DNA from: Acidipila rosea
GTDB taxonomy: Bacteria > Acidobacteriota > Terriglobia > Terriglobales > Acidobacteriaceae
Reading direction: 5' to 3'
Assembly (NCBI RefSeq): GCF_004339725.1
Contig: NZ_SMGK01000002.1
Location: 62,001-126,000, forward strand
DNA length: 64,000 nucleotides
Shown in pieces: positions 42,509 to 52,406 of this stretch; position 1 is the stretch's first letter, and each line of letters opens with the position of its first letter. The notes beneath the pieces are model-generated. The model was given only the letters and a program-made list of their open reading frames with translations, was not told where the DNA came from and ran no database searches. Position numbers and translations under genes: made by a program.

Positions 42509-44725
42509 CTACCGCACCACGGCCTTGACCGCGGATACATTGTCGTAGCGGTCGTAGACGCGCACCGTGATCACATGCTCCGCAGAGTCGGATGGATGCA
42601 TTGTCTTCTCGCCCGGCGTCGTCAGCGGCGCCAGGAAGTCGTACTTCTCGACCAGCGCGTCTGACATCTTTCCTACCGGCTCAAGATACTGCCACGGCCC
42701 CGCATCCACGGAGTATTCGGCATGGGCAATCGGTGTCGCAATATCGGTGGCGGTCAGCGATGCGTGTATCTTGCCGTTCACCATCTGGGCCGTCATGCCG
42801 GTCAGCGCCGGTGGAGTCGTGTCGACCAGGAAGCGGTCGCTGCTGCGATCGCCTTTCAGCTCTTCTCCCGCCGGGTGAGACGGTGCATCGCTCGCAACCA
42901 CTTTTAACCGGTAAGGACCATCGGGCAGCAGGGCCGCGTCAAACGTGTACCAGCGGTCTGTCAGCCTGCCCTTGAGCAGTTGCCAGTTCGTCTCTCCGTG
43001 GCCGCGGTAGTAGATGGCAAAGATCAGATCGTCGCCATTGTCATCGTGCGCCGCCCAGCGCACGGTAATGGCGGTCTTGTCCTTGAATCCGGTCAGCGGC
43101 TCCTTGCCCGGCTCCTGGTTAAAGCTGACCGTGTTGCTCTGAACAGAGGGGAGATTGATGATCACCGGCTGCGGCTGTTGTTGCTGCTGGGCTGCCGCGT
43201 TGATGCGAACCCCCGGCGCCACAAGCACTTCATCGACAACCGGCGCAACATTGACAGGGAGATAGTTGATGCCGATGGAGCCGATCGAGGCGCCCGGATG
43301 CAGAACTGCCTTCCACTGAACAAAGCGCGCAGGCTCAAGCCCCAGGTTGTCCGCCGGCGCTATCTTCTTCCAGTCGCTCCAGCCTCGCTCCGGATTGTCC
43401 ACGTTGCCTACGCGCGCATAAAGATCGTAGTTGGAAGCATTGCTGCCCGGCCCGTTGTCTACCTCCGGGCGGCCCCACTGCGATACGAAACCGGCATCGA
43501 AGATATCGCTCAGGTAAGTCCCGCTGGCGGCCGCGCTGTGGTCCAGGGAGTAGAGCCTGCCGGTGTTGCTGGTGCCGATGTAGAGGGCGCGCGGCGTGTC
43601 TGCAAATCCGACCGCCTGTCCTGCCTCCAGGTGGGCGATGTCGGCGTATTCTCCATCCTCCCCGATCCTGTAGATGCGGCCTCTGTTGCCGGTCGCGGCC
43701 AGCAGTCCGTCCGGTGTGGAGCGCAGCGCATACACAACATCGTCGTGCCCGGCCCACAGCCTGCGCGGAGCGCCCTGCGGGACGATCTCATATATCTCCG
43801 AGCCATCGGGAACCACCGTGTTTCCGTTGAACGCCTGGACCGAGCCCGGCTGCACAATCGTAATCGTCGCCGTTACATTTGGATTGCCCTGCACCGGCAG
43901 CGGGGGCAGCGTACTCTTGCCCTTTTCACCCACAGCCGAGGCATAGATGGACCCATTCGCGCCGATGGCGAGGGAGGTAATCTCGCGCTTCGGCGCATTG
44001 AAGAGCACGAACCCCTTGCCTTGTTTGTCGATCCGGTAGATGAGCCCGGTGCCGTCGGTGCCTGCGATCAGATCGCCGTTCGCTGCGAAGGCCAGAGCGC
44101 GGATGTGCTCTTCATCGCTCGAAAAGAAGAGTTCAGGCTTGGCGTCAGGCTGCGCCGTATTGACGCGATAGATCGCGGCCGGGCCACCGGTGGCGACATA
44201 GAGCCGCCCGGCAGCGTCAAACGCCATGTCCCAGATGTATTTCGCCTTGCCATCCGTCTTGGCCGGATCGAAGATAACCTGCGCCTTGCTCTCGTCCAGC
44301 CCCTTGGCATCGGGTGCCAGTTTGTAGACCTTGCCGGAGGGCAGCGTCGCTGCATAAATCGAGCCGTCAGGCCCAACGCGGACAACTTGCACGCTGAGGT
44401 CCTTGGTGGTGAAGAGCGTCGTCGATTTGCCATCGGGCGTAACGCGAAGCACAGTCGCCGGGGATCCCGTGCCCAGGTAGGCGTTGCCGGCCTTGTCCGC
44501 GGCCACTGACCATACATAGGTCGACTCCGAGGTGAACACCGAGTGAGTCGCCGGGCCCGCTGCCAGGTGGCCATCGCTCTGGATGGCTACGCCGTCCGGC
44601 TTGCCCCGCTCAAACTCGTCGAACTTCGACTCGGACCAGAGTTTGGTGCCCTGGGCATGGGCAGCGTGGACGCAGAGACAGAGGGCGAGCGAGCAGAGAC
44701 TTGCTGAAACGAGGCGGCGAATCAT
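42509..44725 (-). CDS. Exported beta-propeller protein
   Basis: A 738-residue protein with a signal peptide ending HAAHAQ. Residues about 60-400 contain repeated propeller-like blade motifs (AFAANGDLIAGTDGTGLIYRID, DGLLAATGNRGRIYRIG), similar to NHL or SMP-30-type propellers. The C-terminal part (about 545-735) looks like Ig/Fn3-type domains (DGPYRLKVVASDAPSHPAGEEL). A Gln-rich stretch QQQQQPQP is near residue 525. No catalytic motif is recognised. It is the first gene of the operon with the LolC/E-type permease. Confidence 0.75.
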   Translation of the reverse strand: MIRRLVSASLCSLALCLCVHAAHAQGTKLWSESKFDEFERGKPDGVAIQSDGHLAAGPATHSVFTSESTYVWSVAADKAGNAYLGTGSPATVLRVTPDGKSTTLFTTKDLSVQVVRVGPDGSIYAATLPSGKVYKLAPDAKGLDESKAQVIFDPAKTDGKAKYIWDMAFDAAGRLYVATGGPAAIYRVNTAQPDAKPELFFSSDEEHIRALAFAANGDLIAGTDGTGLIYRIDKQGKGFVLFNAPKREITSLAIGANGSIYASAVGEKGKSTLPPLPVQGNPNVTATITIVQPGSVQAFNGNTVVPDGSEIYEIVPQGAPRRLWAGHDDVVYALRSTPDGLLAATGNRGRIYRIGEDGEYADIAHLEAGQAVGFADTPRALYIGTSNTGRLYSLDHSAAASGTYLSDIFDAGFVSQWGRPEVDNGPGSNASNYDLYARVGNVDNPERGWSDWKKIAPADNLGLEPARFVQWKAVLHPGASIGSIGINYLPVNVAPVVDEVLVAPGVRINAAAQQQQQPQPVIINLPSVQSNTVSFNQEPGKEPLTGFKDKTAITVRWAAHDDNGDDLIFAIYYRGHGETNWQLLKGRLTDRWYTFDAALLPDGPYRLKVVASDAPSHPAGEELKGDRSSDRFLVDTTPPALTGMTAQMVNGKIHASLTATDIATPIAHAEYSVDAGPWQYLEPVGKMSDALVEKYDFLAPLTTPGEKTMHPSDSAEHVITVRVYDRYDNVSAVKAVVR

Positions 44726-44857
44726 TCTGTCGTCAAGTCTACTAGGGAGCGTGCGCGGATAGGAAAACGCCTCCTGAAGACGGCCCGGCAGAAAAGCCTT
44801 CCCATAGGACGTCGAGTGGTGCTAGCATCGCTTCCCATAGAACATCTGGGGGAGAGT

Positions 44858-45202
44858 ATGGCAGGGAAATCATCACGCGCGGAGATGCTGCAGGGCACGC
44901 TGGACATGCTCATCCTGCGCACGCTCGTCCTCGGCCCGGCGCACGGCCACACCATTGCGCGCAATATCGAACAGACCTCAGAGGACGTGCTGGTCGTCGA
45001 GCAGGGCTCGCTCTATCCCGCCCTGCACCGGCTGGAGCACCGTGGCTGGCTCAGCTCCAGCTGGGGTCCGAGCGAGAACAACCGGAAGGCAAAGTTCTAC
45101 AAACTCACCCCGGCGGGCAAGAAGCAGCTCGTGGCCGAGACCAGCCGCTGGCGCCAGATGGCCGCTGCCATTGGGCGCGTCATGGGCGAAGCAGAGGAAT
45201 AA
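44858..45202 (+). CDS. PadR-family transcriptional regulator, acidobacterial type
   Basis: A 114-residue winged-helix protein. ATG 44858 has GGGGGAGAG 3-4 nt upstream; an earlier in-frame ATG at 44816 lacks a ribosome site. The domain is typical: LQGTLDMLILRTLVLGPAHGHTIAR and EQGSLYPALHRLEHRGWL. It is followed 28 bp later by an orphan MacB-like permease, the pairing repeated many times in acidobacterial genomes. Confidence 0.93.
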   Translation: MAGKSSRAEMLQGTLDMLILRTLVLGPAHGHTIARNIEQTSEDVLVVEQGSLYPALHRLEHRGWLSSSWGPSENNRKAKFYKLTPAGKKQLVAETSRWRQMAAAIGRVMGEAEE

Positions 45203-45230
45203 CAACCGGAGCAGGAAGCGAGGAAGCCCA

Positions 45231-47888
45231 ATGCCATTTCGCCGCTTTTCCAAGCGCAAGGCCGAAGATGCCGAGCTCGCCAGCGAACTCCAGGCGCATC
45301 TCGATTGCGAAGTTGAAGAGAACATCGCCCGCGGCATGCCGGAAGACGAGGCCCGCCGCCGCGCTCGCGTCAAGCTGGGCAACCAGACCCGCGTGCGGGA
45401 AGAGGTCTGGGAAGGGAACTCGCTGGCCTGGCTCGAAGGGATACGGCGCGATCTCCTCTATGCCGCCAGGACCCTCGCCCGCACTCCGGGCTTCAGCATG
45501 ACTGCGATCCTGGTCATGGCCCTCGGCATTGGTGCGACTACCGCGCTCTTCACCGTGGTCCATTCGGTGCTGCTCAAGCCGCTGCCGTTTCCCCATGTCG
45601 ATCAGCTTGTCTCGCTGCGGGAGGCCGATGCCCACGGCAACGTCCGCGACCGCGCGGTAGCCGGCGGCAACTACCGTGACTGGCAACGCGGCTCGCACAG
45701 CTTCACGAGCATGGCCCTGCTGGTGAACTATGGCCAGTACAATCTCTCCGGGGCGGCAGGCGCTTTACCGGAGCGCATCGATGCGCAGGTTGCCACGGCG
45801 AGCGTCTTTCCCACCCTTGGCGTCAAACCTTATCTGGGCCGCTTCTTCAACGCGTCCGATGACAGGTCCGGCGCAAACGGCACCGTGGTCATCACCTGGG
45901 GATTCTGGAAGCGTCGCTTCAGCGGCAGTCCGTCGGCCATAGGAAGCACGCTGTGGCTCGACGCCAAACCCTACACCGTGATCGGAGTGTTGCCGGAGTG
46001 GTTTCACTATCCTGATGCGAAGACCCAGCTCTGGACTCCGCTCGTGCAACAGATGCCGCCCGAGATGATGCAATCGCATGGAGCGCATAACTTCTGGGTG
46101 CTCGCCCGGCTCAAGCCGGGAGTGACCGAGGCAGCCGCTACTGCCGAGCTGAGTGCGATCCAGGCTGGAATCCGCAAGCGCTTTCCTGACGGTCCCATCA
46201 GCGACGCCGTCAGCAGCCGGCCGCTGCTCGATGAGGCCGTGCACCAATATAAGCCGGCGCTCTTCACTCTGCTCGCCGCCACCGGCTGCCTGCTGCTGAT
46301 CGCCTGCCTCAACGTCGCCAATCTGCTGGTGGCCCGCTCGGCCGCTCGCCGCCGGGAGCTTGCCATCCGCATGGCACTCGGCGGCACACGGCTGCTTCTC
46401 ATCCGCGAGCAGGCCAGCGAAAGCCTGGTGATTTGCGCCTTGGGAGGACTGCTTGGCCTCGGCCTTGCCTATCTTGCGCTGCTTGCCTTTGCGGAGACGC
46501 ACCTCGATATTCCGCGTGCCGACTCCATCCATATCGATCTGCCGGTGTTCCTGGTCGCTGTCGGCGTCACCCTGCTCTGCGGGTTGATCGCTGGTCTGAT
46601 CCCGGCCATCGGCTCGCAGGATCACCAGGTGGTCCGCGTCCTCCAGGAGTCCGCGCGGTCGAGCGGAGGCCAGGCTCGCGTCCGCCTGCGCCGTGCGCTG
46701 CTTGCGCTTGAGGTGGGGTTGACCGTCGTGCTGCTGATCGGCGCGGGCCTGCTGCTCAAGAGCTACCAGCAACTCCGTTCCGTGAATCTCGGCTGCACCA
46801 CGCAGAATGTCCTGACCATGGACCTGAATCTCCCCGACGGCAAGTATCAACAGCCGGCGCAGACTGTGAACTTCTACGAGCAGCTGCTGGATCGCGTGCG
46901 GCGGCTGCCCGGCGTTCGCGCCGCTGCGTTGACGACGGATCTGCCGGGAAGAGGCGGCGAGGACGATGCCTTTACCATTCAGGAGCACCCGCCGCTGCCG
47001 AAGGGCGACTGGCTCGATGCGGACGTCCGCTGGGTCGATCCGGACTACTTCGCAACCTTGAAAATTCCGCTGGTGCGCGGCCGCACCTTCCTGCCGAACG
47101 AGCGTCTGGAGCGGCGCCACTACGTCATCGTGAACCAGGCTCTGGTGCGACAGTACTTTCCCCATGAAGACCCCATCGGGAAACACATTATCGATGAAAA
47201 CAACGACGATTACGTCTCAGGCGGCAAGCTCATTCGCCCCAGAACCCCCACCGGCAATGAAATCATCGGAGTGGTGGGCGATACGCGCGATTCGGTCAAC
47301 GGCCCCATGGCCGCAACCGCATACTATCCCATCTTCGGCGGCATTCAGTCGTCGGCGTCGCTCGCCGTCCGCACCCAGGGAGACCCGAACCAGCTCGCCT
47401 TGCCGATCCAGAAGCAGATCGCGCAGCTTGATCCCACACTGCCCGTCGCCAACTTGATGACCATGGATGAGATGATCGGCCAGTCCACGCAGCAGTCCGC
47501 CTTCAATGCCTTTCTGTTGCTGGCCTACGCGGTGCTTTCGCTGCTGCTTGCTGCCGTCGGCCTCTACGGAGTGCTCGCGTATCTGGCCACGCAGCGCACA
47601 GGCGAGATCGGCATCCGCATCGCCCTGGGTGCGCAACGCGAACAGGTGATGCGCATGATGCTCGTCGATGGCCTTCGTCCGGCGCTGGCCGGGCTGCTCT
47701 GCGGCCTCGCCGGCGGAGTGGCCGCCGCGCAGCTCATCCGCTCCATGCTCTACGGCACGCGTCCTTTTGACCCGGCTGTCTTCGCCGCCGTCACCGCCGT
47801 GCTGCTCGCGGTTTCCGCTGCTGCATGTTCCGTGCCCGCGTGGAGGGCTTCGCGCCTCGATCCCATGGAGGCGCTGCGCACCGAGTAG
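45231..47888 (+). CDS. Acidobacterial duplicated orphan permease (MacB/FtsX-like)
   Basis: An 885-residue inner-membrane protein. ATG 45231 has AGGAAG upstream. An N-terminal prefix domain (about 10-60, AELASELQAHLDCEVEENIARGMPEDEARRRARVKLG) precedes two fused MacB-like halves. The first begins RTPGFSMTAILVMALGIGATTALFTVVHSVLLKPLPF and ends with ARRRELAIRMALGGTRLLLI; the second has LLALEVGLTVVLLIGAGLLLKSY and ends with QRTGEIGIRIALGAQREQVMRMML. There is no ATPase domain and none adjacent. Its name refers to a family seen mostly in Acidobacteria. Transported substrate unknown. Confidence 0.92.
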   Translation: MPFRRFSKRKAEDAELASELQAHLDCEVEENIARGMPEDEARRRARVKLGNQTRVREEVWEGNSLAWLEGIRRDLLYAARTLARTPGFSMTAILVMALGIGATTALFTVVHSVLLKPLPFPHVDQLVSLREADAHGNVRDRAVAGGNYRDWQRGSHSFTSMALLVNYGQYNLSGAAGALPERIDAQVATASVFPTLGVKPYLGRFFNASDDRSGANGTVVITWGFWKRRFSGSPSAIGSTLWLDAKPYTVIGVLPEWFHYPDAKTQLWTPLVQQMPPEMMQSHGAHNFWVLARLKPGVTEAAATAELSAIQAGIRKRFPDGPISDAVSSRPLLDEAVHQYKPALFTLLAATGCLLLIACLNVANLLVARSAARRRELAIRMALGGTRLLLIREQASESLVICALGGLLGLGLAYLALLAFAETHLDIPRADSIHIDLPVFLVAVGVTLLCGLIAGLIPAIGSQDHQVVRVLQESARSSGGQARVRLRRALLALEVGLTVVLLIGAGLLLKSYQQLRSVNLGCTTQNVLTMDLNLPDGKYQQPAQTVNFYEQLLDRVRRLPGVRAAALTTDLPGRGGEDDAFTIQEHPPLPKGDWLDADVRWVDPDYFATLKIPLVRGRTFLPNERLERRHYVIVNQALVRQYFPHEDPIGKHIIDENNDDYVSGGKLIRPRTPTGNEIIGVVGDTRDSVNGPMAATAYYPIFGGIQSSASLAVRTQGDPNQLALPIQKQIAQLDPTLPVANLMTMDEMIGQSTQQSAFNAFLLLAYAVLSLLLAAVGLYGVLAYLATQRTGEIGIRIALGAQREQVMRMMLVDGLRPALAGLLCGLAGGVAAAQLIRSMLYGTRPFDPAVFAAVTAVLLAVSAAACSVPAWRASRLDPMEALRTE

Positions 47889-47906
47889 GTATTCTTAAAG
47901 CCAGTC

Positions 47907-48650
47907 GTGATTGCGCACTCCACTGAAGCCGTCGTCCTTCGCACCTGGCCCATGCATGAGGCTGACCTGATCGTGTCGCTCTTTACCCGCGACCAGGGCA
48001 AGGTCAAGGGCGTGGCCAAGGCCGCCAGCAAGTCGCGGCGCCGCTTCGGTGGTGCCCTCGAGCCGATGACGCATGTTCGCGCCAGTTACGCCGAGCGGCC
48101 CAGGCAGGAACTGGCCCGCCTCGACGCCTTCGAGATCATCCACTCGCCCCTCTCGGAGCCGGTTGATTATGGCCGCGCCACGGCACTCGCCTTCTATGCC
48201 GAGGTTCTTGAAGAGACGCTGCAGGACCACGATCCGCAGGATGCGGTCTTTCGCCTGCTGCTCGCCGTGGTCGAGCAGACCCAGGTCAACCGCTTCTGGA
48301 TGCCGGTGACCTATTTCTCCCTCTGGATCCTCCGGCTTAACGGCTGGCTGCCGGAGATGACCCGCTGCGCCCTTTGCGGCGAGCCCTTCGGTGAATCGCC
48401 TGCCTACTGGCATCCGCTGGCGGACACGCTGCATTGCGCCACGCACAGGCGTGACGGAAGCGCGACGCTTTCGCCTGAGTCGATAGCGCTGGCGGCAGCC
48501 ATCCTGCGGTCGCCGGTGGCTGCCTTCGCCTCGGGTGACTGGCCTCGCCGCCGTGCCGCAGACCTGAGGCGCTATGCCCTGCGCTCGCTGGAGCGGCACC
48601 TGGAGCGCCGCCTGACTACGGCAACCGCGCTGATGAAGCTCGGCGGCTGA
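47907..48650 (+). CDS. recO: DNA repair protein RecO
   Basis: A 247-residue recombination mediator that helps load RecA at gaps. The GTG start at 47907 lies 18 bp after the permease stop. The N-terminal OB fold reads [48 protein letters not shown], a RecO signature. A Cys pair CALCG and later CATH suggest the zinc-binding site. Length is normal. Confidence 0.93.
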   Translation: MIAHSTEAVVLRTWPMHEADLIVSLFTRDQGKVKGVAKAASKSRRRFGGALEPMTHVRASYAERPRQELARLDAFEIIHSPLSEPVDYGRATALAFYAEVLEETLQDHDPQDAVFRLLLAVVEQTQVNRFWMPVTYFSLWILRLNGWLPEMTRCALCGEPFGESPAYWHPLADTLHCATHRRDGSATLSPESIALAAAILRSPVAAFASGDWPRRRAADLRRYALRSLERHLERRLTTATALMKLGG

Positions 48651-48729
48651 GGGCCGGAGAGAGCTCGTTTCTCTCTCCACCGTTTACTATTACGGGAGAC
48701 AAATTTTTCTACGAGAGAGCGTTACCCAC

Positions 48730-49755
48730 TTGCCCGCCGCAGCCGCATCCAAAACCCCTCTTACCTTTCAGGAACTCCTTTTTCGCCTGCAGACCTTCTG
48801 GGCCGAACGAGGCTGCGTGCTTCAGCAGCCCTATGATGTCGAGGTAGGCGCGGGCACCATGTCGCCGGACACTTTTCTGCGCGTGCTGGGGCCGAAGCCG
48901 ATCCGCATCGCCTACGCGCAGCCCTCGCGCCGCCCCGCAGACGGCCGATATGGCGAGAATCCCAACCGGCTCTACAAGCACACCCAGTTCCAGGTGATCC
49001 TCAAGCCACCACCGGCCGATATTCAGGAGGTCTACCTGGAATCCCTCGCCGCGATCGGCATTGACCTGCGGCAGCATGACATCAAGTTTGAAGAGGACAA
49101 CTGGGAGTCGCCGACGCTCGGCGCATGGGGCATCGGCTGGCAGGTAATGCTGGATGGTCTTGAGATCACGCAGTTCACCTATTTCCAGCAGTGCGGCGGC
49201 ATCGATCTTGATCCGATCTCGGGTGAGATCACCTACGGCCTTGAGCGCATCGCCGCCTTTCTGCAGGACGTGGACTCGATCTATGACATTGTCTGGGCAC
49301 GCGACCCGCTGACCGGCCACGCCGTCACCTATGGCGATGTGCGGCTCCAGGAGGAGCTGCAGTTCTCCGTCTACAACTTTGAAGCGGCCGAAATCAAGAA
49401 GCTTTGGGAGCACCTGCGGCTCTATGAGGCTGAGTGCCAGGCGCTGCTCGCCAGCTTCCATGACAGCTTCTCCCCCAGGGCGGAAAAGAAGGCCGAGCAT
49501 CACCAGAAGATTCACGACACTCTGGTCCACGATGGTGGCAAGCCCGCACCCGAAGAGGATGTCGAGCGGGCCCTGCGGCGCTTTCCCGTGCTCGGAGCCT
49601 ACGACCTCTGCCTCAAGTGCTCGCATCTCTTCAACCTGCTCGATGCCCGCGGAGCCATCTCCGTGACTGAGCGGGTCGGCGTCATCGCACGCATTCGCGC
49701 ACTCGCCGTCGGAGTGGCAAAGGCCTACGCAGCGCAACAGAATAAGGGCAATTGA
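48730..49755 (+). CDS. glyQ: Glycyl-tRNA synthetase alpha subunit
   Basis: Catalytic subunit of the bacterial alpha2-beta2 GlyRS, 341 residues including an acidic/charged C-terminal extension. The start is a TTG at 48730. Class II core visible: [64 protein letters not shown], and the [25 protein letters not shown] signature. glyS follows after 6 bp. Confidence 0.97.
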   Translation: MPAAAASKTPLTFQELLFRLQTFWAERGCVLQQPYDVEVGAGTMSPDTFLRVLGPKPIRIAYAQPSRRPADGRYGENPNRLYKHTQFQVILKPPPADIQEVYLESLAAIGIDLRQHDIKFEEDNWESPTLGAWGIGWQVMLDGLEITQFTYFQQCGGIDLDPISGEITYGLERIAAFLQDVDSIYDIVWARDPLTGHAVTYGDVRLQEELQFSVYNFEAAEIKKLWEHLRLYEAECQALLASFHDSFSPRAEKKAEHHQKIHDTLVHDGGKPAPEEDVERALRRFPVLGAYDLCLKCSHLFNLLDARGAISVTERVGVIARIRALAVGVAKAYAAQQNKGN

Positions 49756-49761
49756 AAGAAA

Positions 49762-51891
49762 ATGGCTACTTTTTTATTTGAAGCAGGGCTTGAAGAAATT
49801 CCTGCGCGCATGGTGGCTCCGGCCCAGGCCGAGCTGGCGCGCCGAGTGGTGGATCTGCTGCAGCGCGAACGCTTGCTCGGCCCGGATGCTGAGGTCAAGA
49901 GCTACTCCACGCCGCGACGGCTCACCGTCTGCCTCTCTGCGGTCTTCGAATCGCAAGCCGATGTAATCGAACAGCTTACAGGGCCTTCCTGGAGTATCGC
50001 TTTCAAGGACGGCGTACCAACCGGGGCGGCGCAGGCCTTTGCGAAGAAGGCCGGGGTTGAGATCGGTGCGCTCACTAAGTTGACAAATGCCAAGGGAGAA
50101 TATGTCTCCGCGACTGTGAAGAAGCCCGGCCGTAAGGCTGCAGAGGTTCTCACCGAGCTGCTCCCCAGGGAGCTCACCGCGCTCTACTGGCCGAAAAATA
50201 TGTACTGGCGCGCGGGCAAGCCGGAGCGTTTCGTGCGGCCCGTCAAGTGGCTGCTGGCGCTGCTCGACCACGCGATCGTGCCCGTCGAGTTTGCAGGCGT
50301 GCATGCTGCGAACCTGACTTACGGCCACCGTATTCTGCATGGCGGCCACGCCGTCACCATCAATCATCCATCGGACTATCTCGCTGCGCTTGAGGCGGCA
50401 AAGGTCATGCCCGACCCGGATGCGCGCCGCCACAAGATCCGCAAGGCGCTCGACGCCGTCACCCGCACGGTGCCCGGCGCACGCTGGCGCGAAGATGAGC
50501 CGCTGGTCGAGACGGTCACGCACCTCACCGAGTGGCCTCAGGTTGTGCTCGGCGGCTTTGAGCCGGAGTATCTGTCGCTGCCTGAGGAAGTGCTCGTGAC
50601 CGTAATGCGCGATCACCAGAAGTACTTCGCCGTCGAGGACGCAGCAGGCAAGCTGGCGCCGCATTTCCTCGCCGTGCTGAACACCGAGACCGACGAGCAG
50701 GGTCTCGCCACCATCCGTCACGGCAACGAGCGCGTGCTGCGCGCCAGGTTCAACGACGCGCGCTTCTTCTGGAACTTTGACCAGAAGATTCCGCTGAGCG
50801 AGCGACTGGAATTGCTGAAAACGGTCACGTTCCAGAAGGATCTCGGCAGCTACCATCAGAAGACGGAAGCAAATCTGAGCCTTGTCACTGCGCTGGCAGC
50901 TCTGCTGAGGGAGCGCGGCATCCAGTTCGATCACTCTGCGCTCGAAACGGCCACGCGACTGGCGAAAACCGACCTCACCGCTGAGCTGGTGAAAGAGTTC
51001 ACTGAACTGCAGGGCGTGGTCGGCGGCCTCTACGCTCGCGCGCAGGGTCTTGGCGAAACTGCAGCCCAGGCCATCTACTGGCAATACCGTCCGGCGTCGA
51101 GCGAAGATGCAATTCCACCCACCGTTGAGGGGCAGTTGCTCGGGCTTGCCGACCGCTTTCAGACATTGACGGCGATGTTTGCGCTGGGTCTCGAACCTAC
51201 CGGCTCAAAGGATCCCTTTGCCCTGCGCCGTGCAGCCAACGGCGTCGTCAAGATACTCGCCGACTCTGCTCTGCCGCTCACCTTTGACGATCTGCTCGAT
51301 GCTTCCGGCGAGCTCAGCCCCGCCACTCGCAGCTCTCTCACTGCCTTCCTGCGCGAGCGAGTGGAGTTCTACCTGCGCGAGGCTCGCGGCATCGCCTATG
51401 ACGTAGTCAATGCCGTGCTTGCTGCTGGCTCCGCCGATCTTCCTGACGCCGTTGCGCGTGCCGAAGCACTCTCCACGGTGCGCGACTCGGCTGACTTCGC
51501 CGCCATCTCAGCCGCCTTCAAGCGCAGCAAGAACATTCTGCGCCAGGCCGCTGAAAAGCTTGCGTTTAAAGAAGAAATTGCAGCAACCGGCGTGGTCGAA
51601 GCACTGCTTGCAGATCCGGCGGAAGCGACGCTTTACCGCGAGACCCGACGGCTGGCGCCGCTGGTCGAGGAGCTGCGCAGCCGCCGCGAGTATGGCCACG
51701 CGCTGGAGCAGGCCGCTACGCTGCGCCCCCATGTCGATCTCTTCTTTGACAAGGTGATGGTCATGGCGCCCGAGGCCGATCTGCGCCAGAACAGGCTCGC
51801 GCTCATTGCGATGGTGCTCGCCAGCTTCTCGACGATTGCCGACTTTTCCGAGATGGTCGCGCCCGTCAAGGCATCTTCAGACGCAGCCTGA
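49762..51891 (+). CDS. glyS: Glycyl-tRNA synthetase beta subunit
   Basis: tRNA-binding subunit of GlyRS, 709 residues. It starts MATFLFEAGLEEIPARMV, contains EVLVTVMRDHQKYFAVED and FNDARFFWNFDQK, an HD-like region, and a C-terminal domain resembling the ArgRS DALR anticodon domain ending KVMVMAPEADLRQNRLALIAMV. Operon with glyQ (6 bp spacing). Confidence 0.97.
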   Translation: MATFLFEAGLEEIPARMVAPAQAELARRVVDLLQRERLLGPDAEVKSYSTPRRLTVCLSAVFESQADVIEQLTGPSWSIAFKDGVPTGAAQAFAKKAGVEIGALTKLTNAKGEYVSATVKKPGRKAAEVLTELLPRELTALYWPKNMYWRAGKPERFVRPVKWLLALLDHAIVPVEFAGVHAANLTYGHRILHGGHAVTINHPSDYLAALEAAKVMPDPDARRHKIRKALDAVTRTVPGARWREDEPLVETVTHLTEWPQVVLGGFEPEYLSLPEEVLVTVMRDHQKYFAVEDAAGKLAPHFLAVLNTETDEQGLATIRHGNERVLRARFNDARFFWNFDQKIPLSERLELLKTVTFQKDLGSYHQKTEANLSLVTALAALLRERGIQFDHSALETATRLAKTDLTAELVKEFTELQGVVGGLYARAQGLGETAAQAIYWQYRPASSEDAIPPTVEGQLLGLADRFQTLTAMFALGLEPTGSKDPFALRRAANGVVKILADSALPLTFDDLLDASGELSPATRSSLTAFLRERVEFYLREARGIAYDVVNAVLAAGSADLPDAVARAEALSTVRDSADFAAISAAFKRSKNILRQAAEKLAFKEEIAATGVVEALLADPAEATLYRETRRLAPLVEELRSRREYGHALEQAATLRPHVDLFFDKVMVMAPEADLRQNRLALIAMVLASFSTIADFSEMVAPVKASSDAA

Positions 51892-51909
51892 TCCACCGGG
51901 AAGAGTTCT

Positions 51910-52386
51910 TTACCGGTGGCCTAGCTCCTTGCTCATGCAGAGGAAGTGGCAGTCCATCTTGACTGGCCTCTGCTCTGAAGGAAAAGGCTCGGTGCCGGTG
52001 ATGACGTAGCCGAGCTTCTGGTAGATGCCCGGCAGCTCTTCGCGCAGATTCACGACCGTGATATCGGCAAAGTGGCAGCCTGATTCGCGGCAGAACTCTT
52101 CGGCTGCGGAGATGAGCCTGGTGCCCAGGCCCGTGCGTTGCCGTGTGGGATCGACCGAGAGCAGGCCGATGTAGCCGCGCTCACCTTCGATCTTCACGTA
52201 GACGCAGCCGGTCACGCTGCCAGCCTCTTCGGCCACCAGCATGCGGCCTGCCTCGAGCAGGGAAGCGAGCTCCGTTTCGTCCGTGCGCTCTCCGACCTTG
52301 AAGAATTTCTCGACGGCAAAGGCGCGATTGATAAGCGCCGTCAGCACTGGCACATCGTTCACATCTGCAAATCGAAAGTCGGTCAC
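51910..52386 (-). CDS. GNAT-family N-acetyltransferase
   Basis: A 158-residue single GNAT domain. Acetyl-CoA-binding motif A is LLSVDPTRQRTGLGTRLISAAEEF, followed by ELPGIYQKLGYVITG. The substrate is unknown. It is convergent with glyS and followed, upstream on its strand, by the LacI gene 20 bp away. Confidence 0.88.
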   Translation of the reverse strand: MTDFRFADVNDVPVLTALINRAFAVEKFFKVGERTDETELASLLEAGRMLVAEEAGSVTGCVYVKIEGERGYIGLLSVDPTRQRTGLGTRLISAAEEFCRESGCHFADITVVNLREELPGIYQKLGYVITGTEPFPSEQRPVKMDCHFLCMSKELGHR

Positions 52387-52406
52387 GGCATGAGTTTATC
52401 GCACCT

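Noticed and set aside
45765..47186. 473-codon open frame antisense to the duplicated permease
   Set aside because: Coding evidence for the permease is strong. The antisense frame has no domain and no ribosome site.
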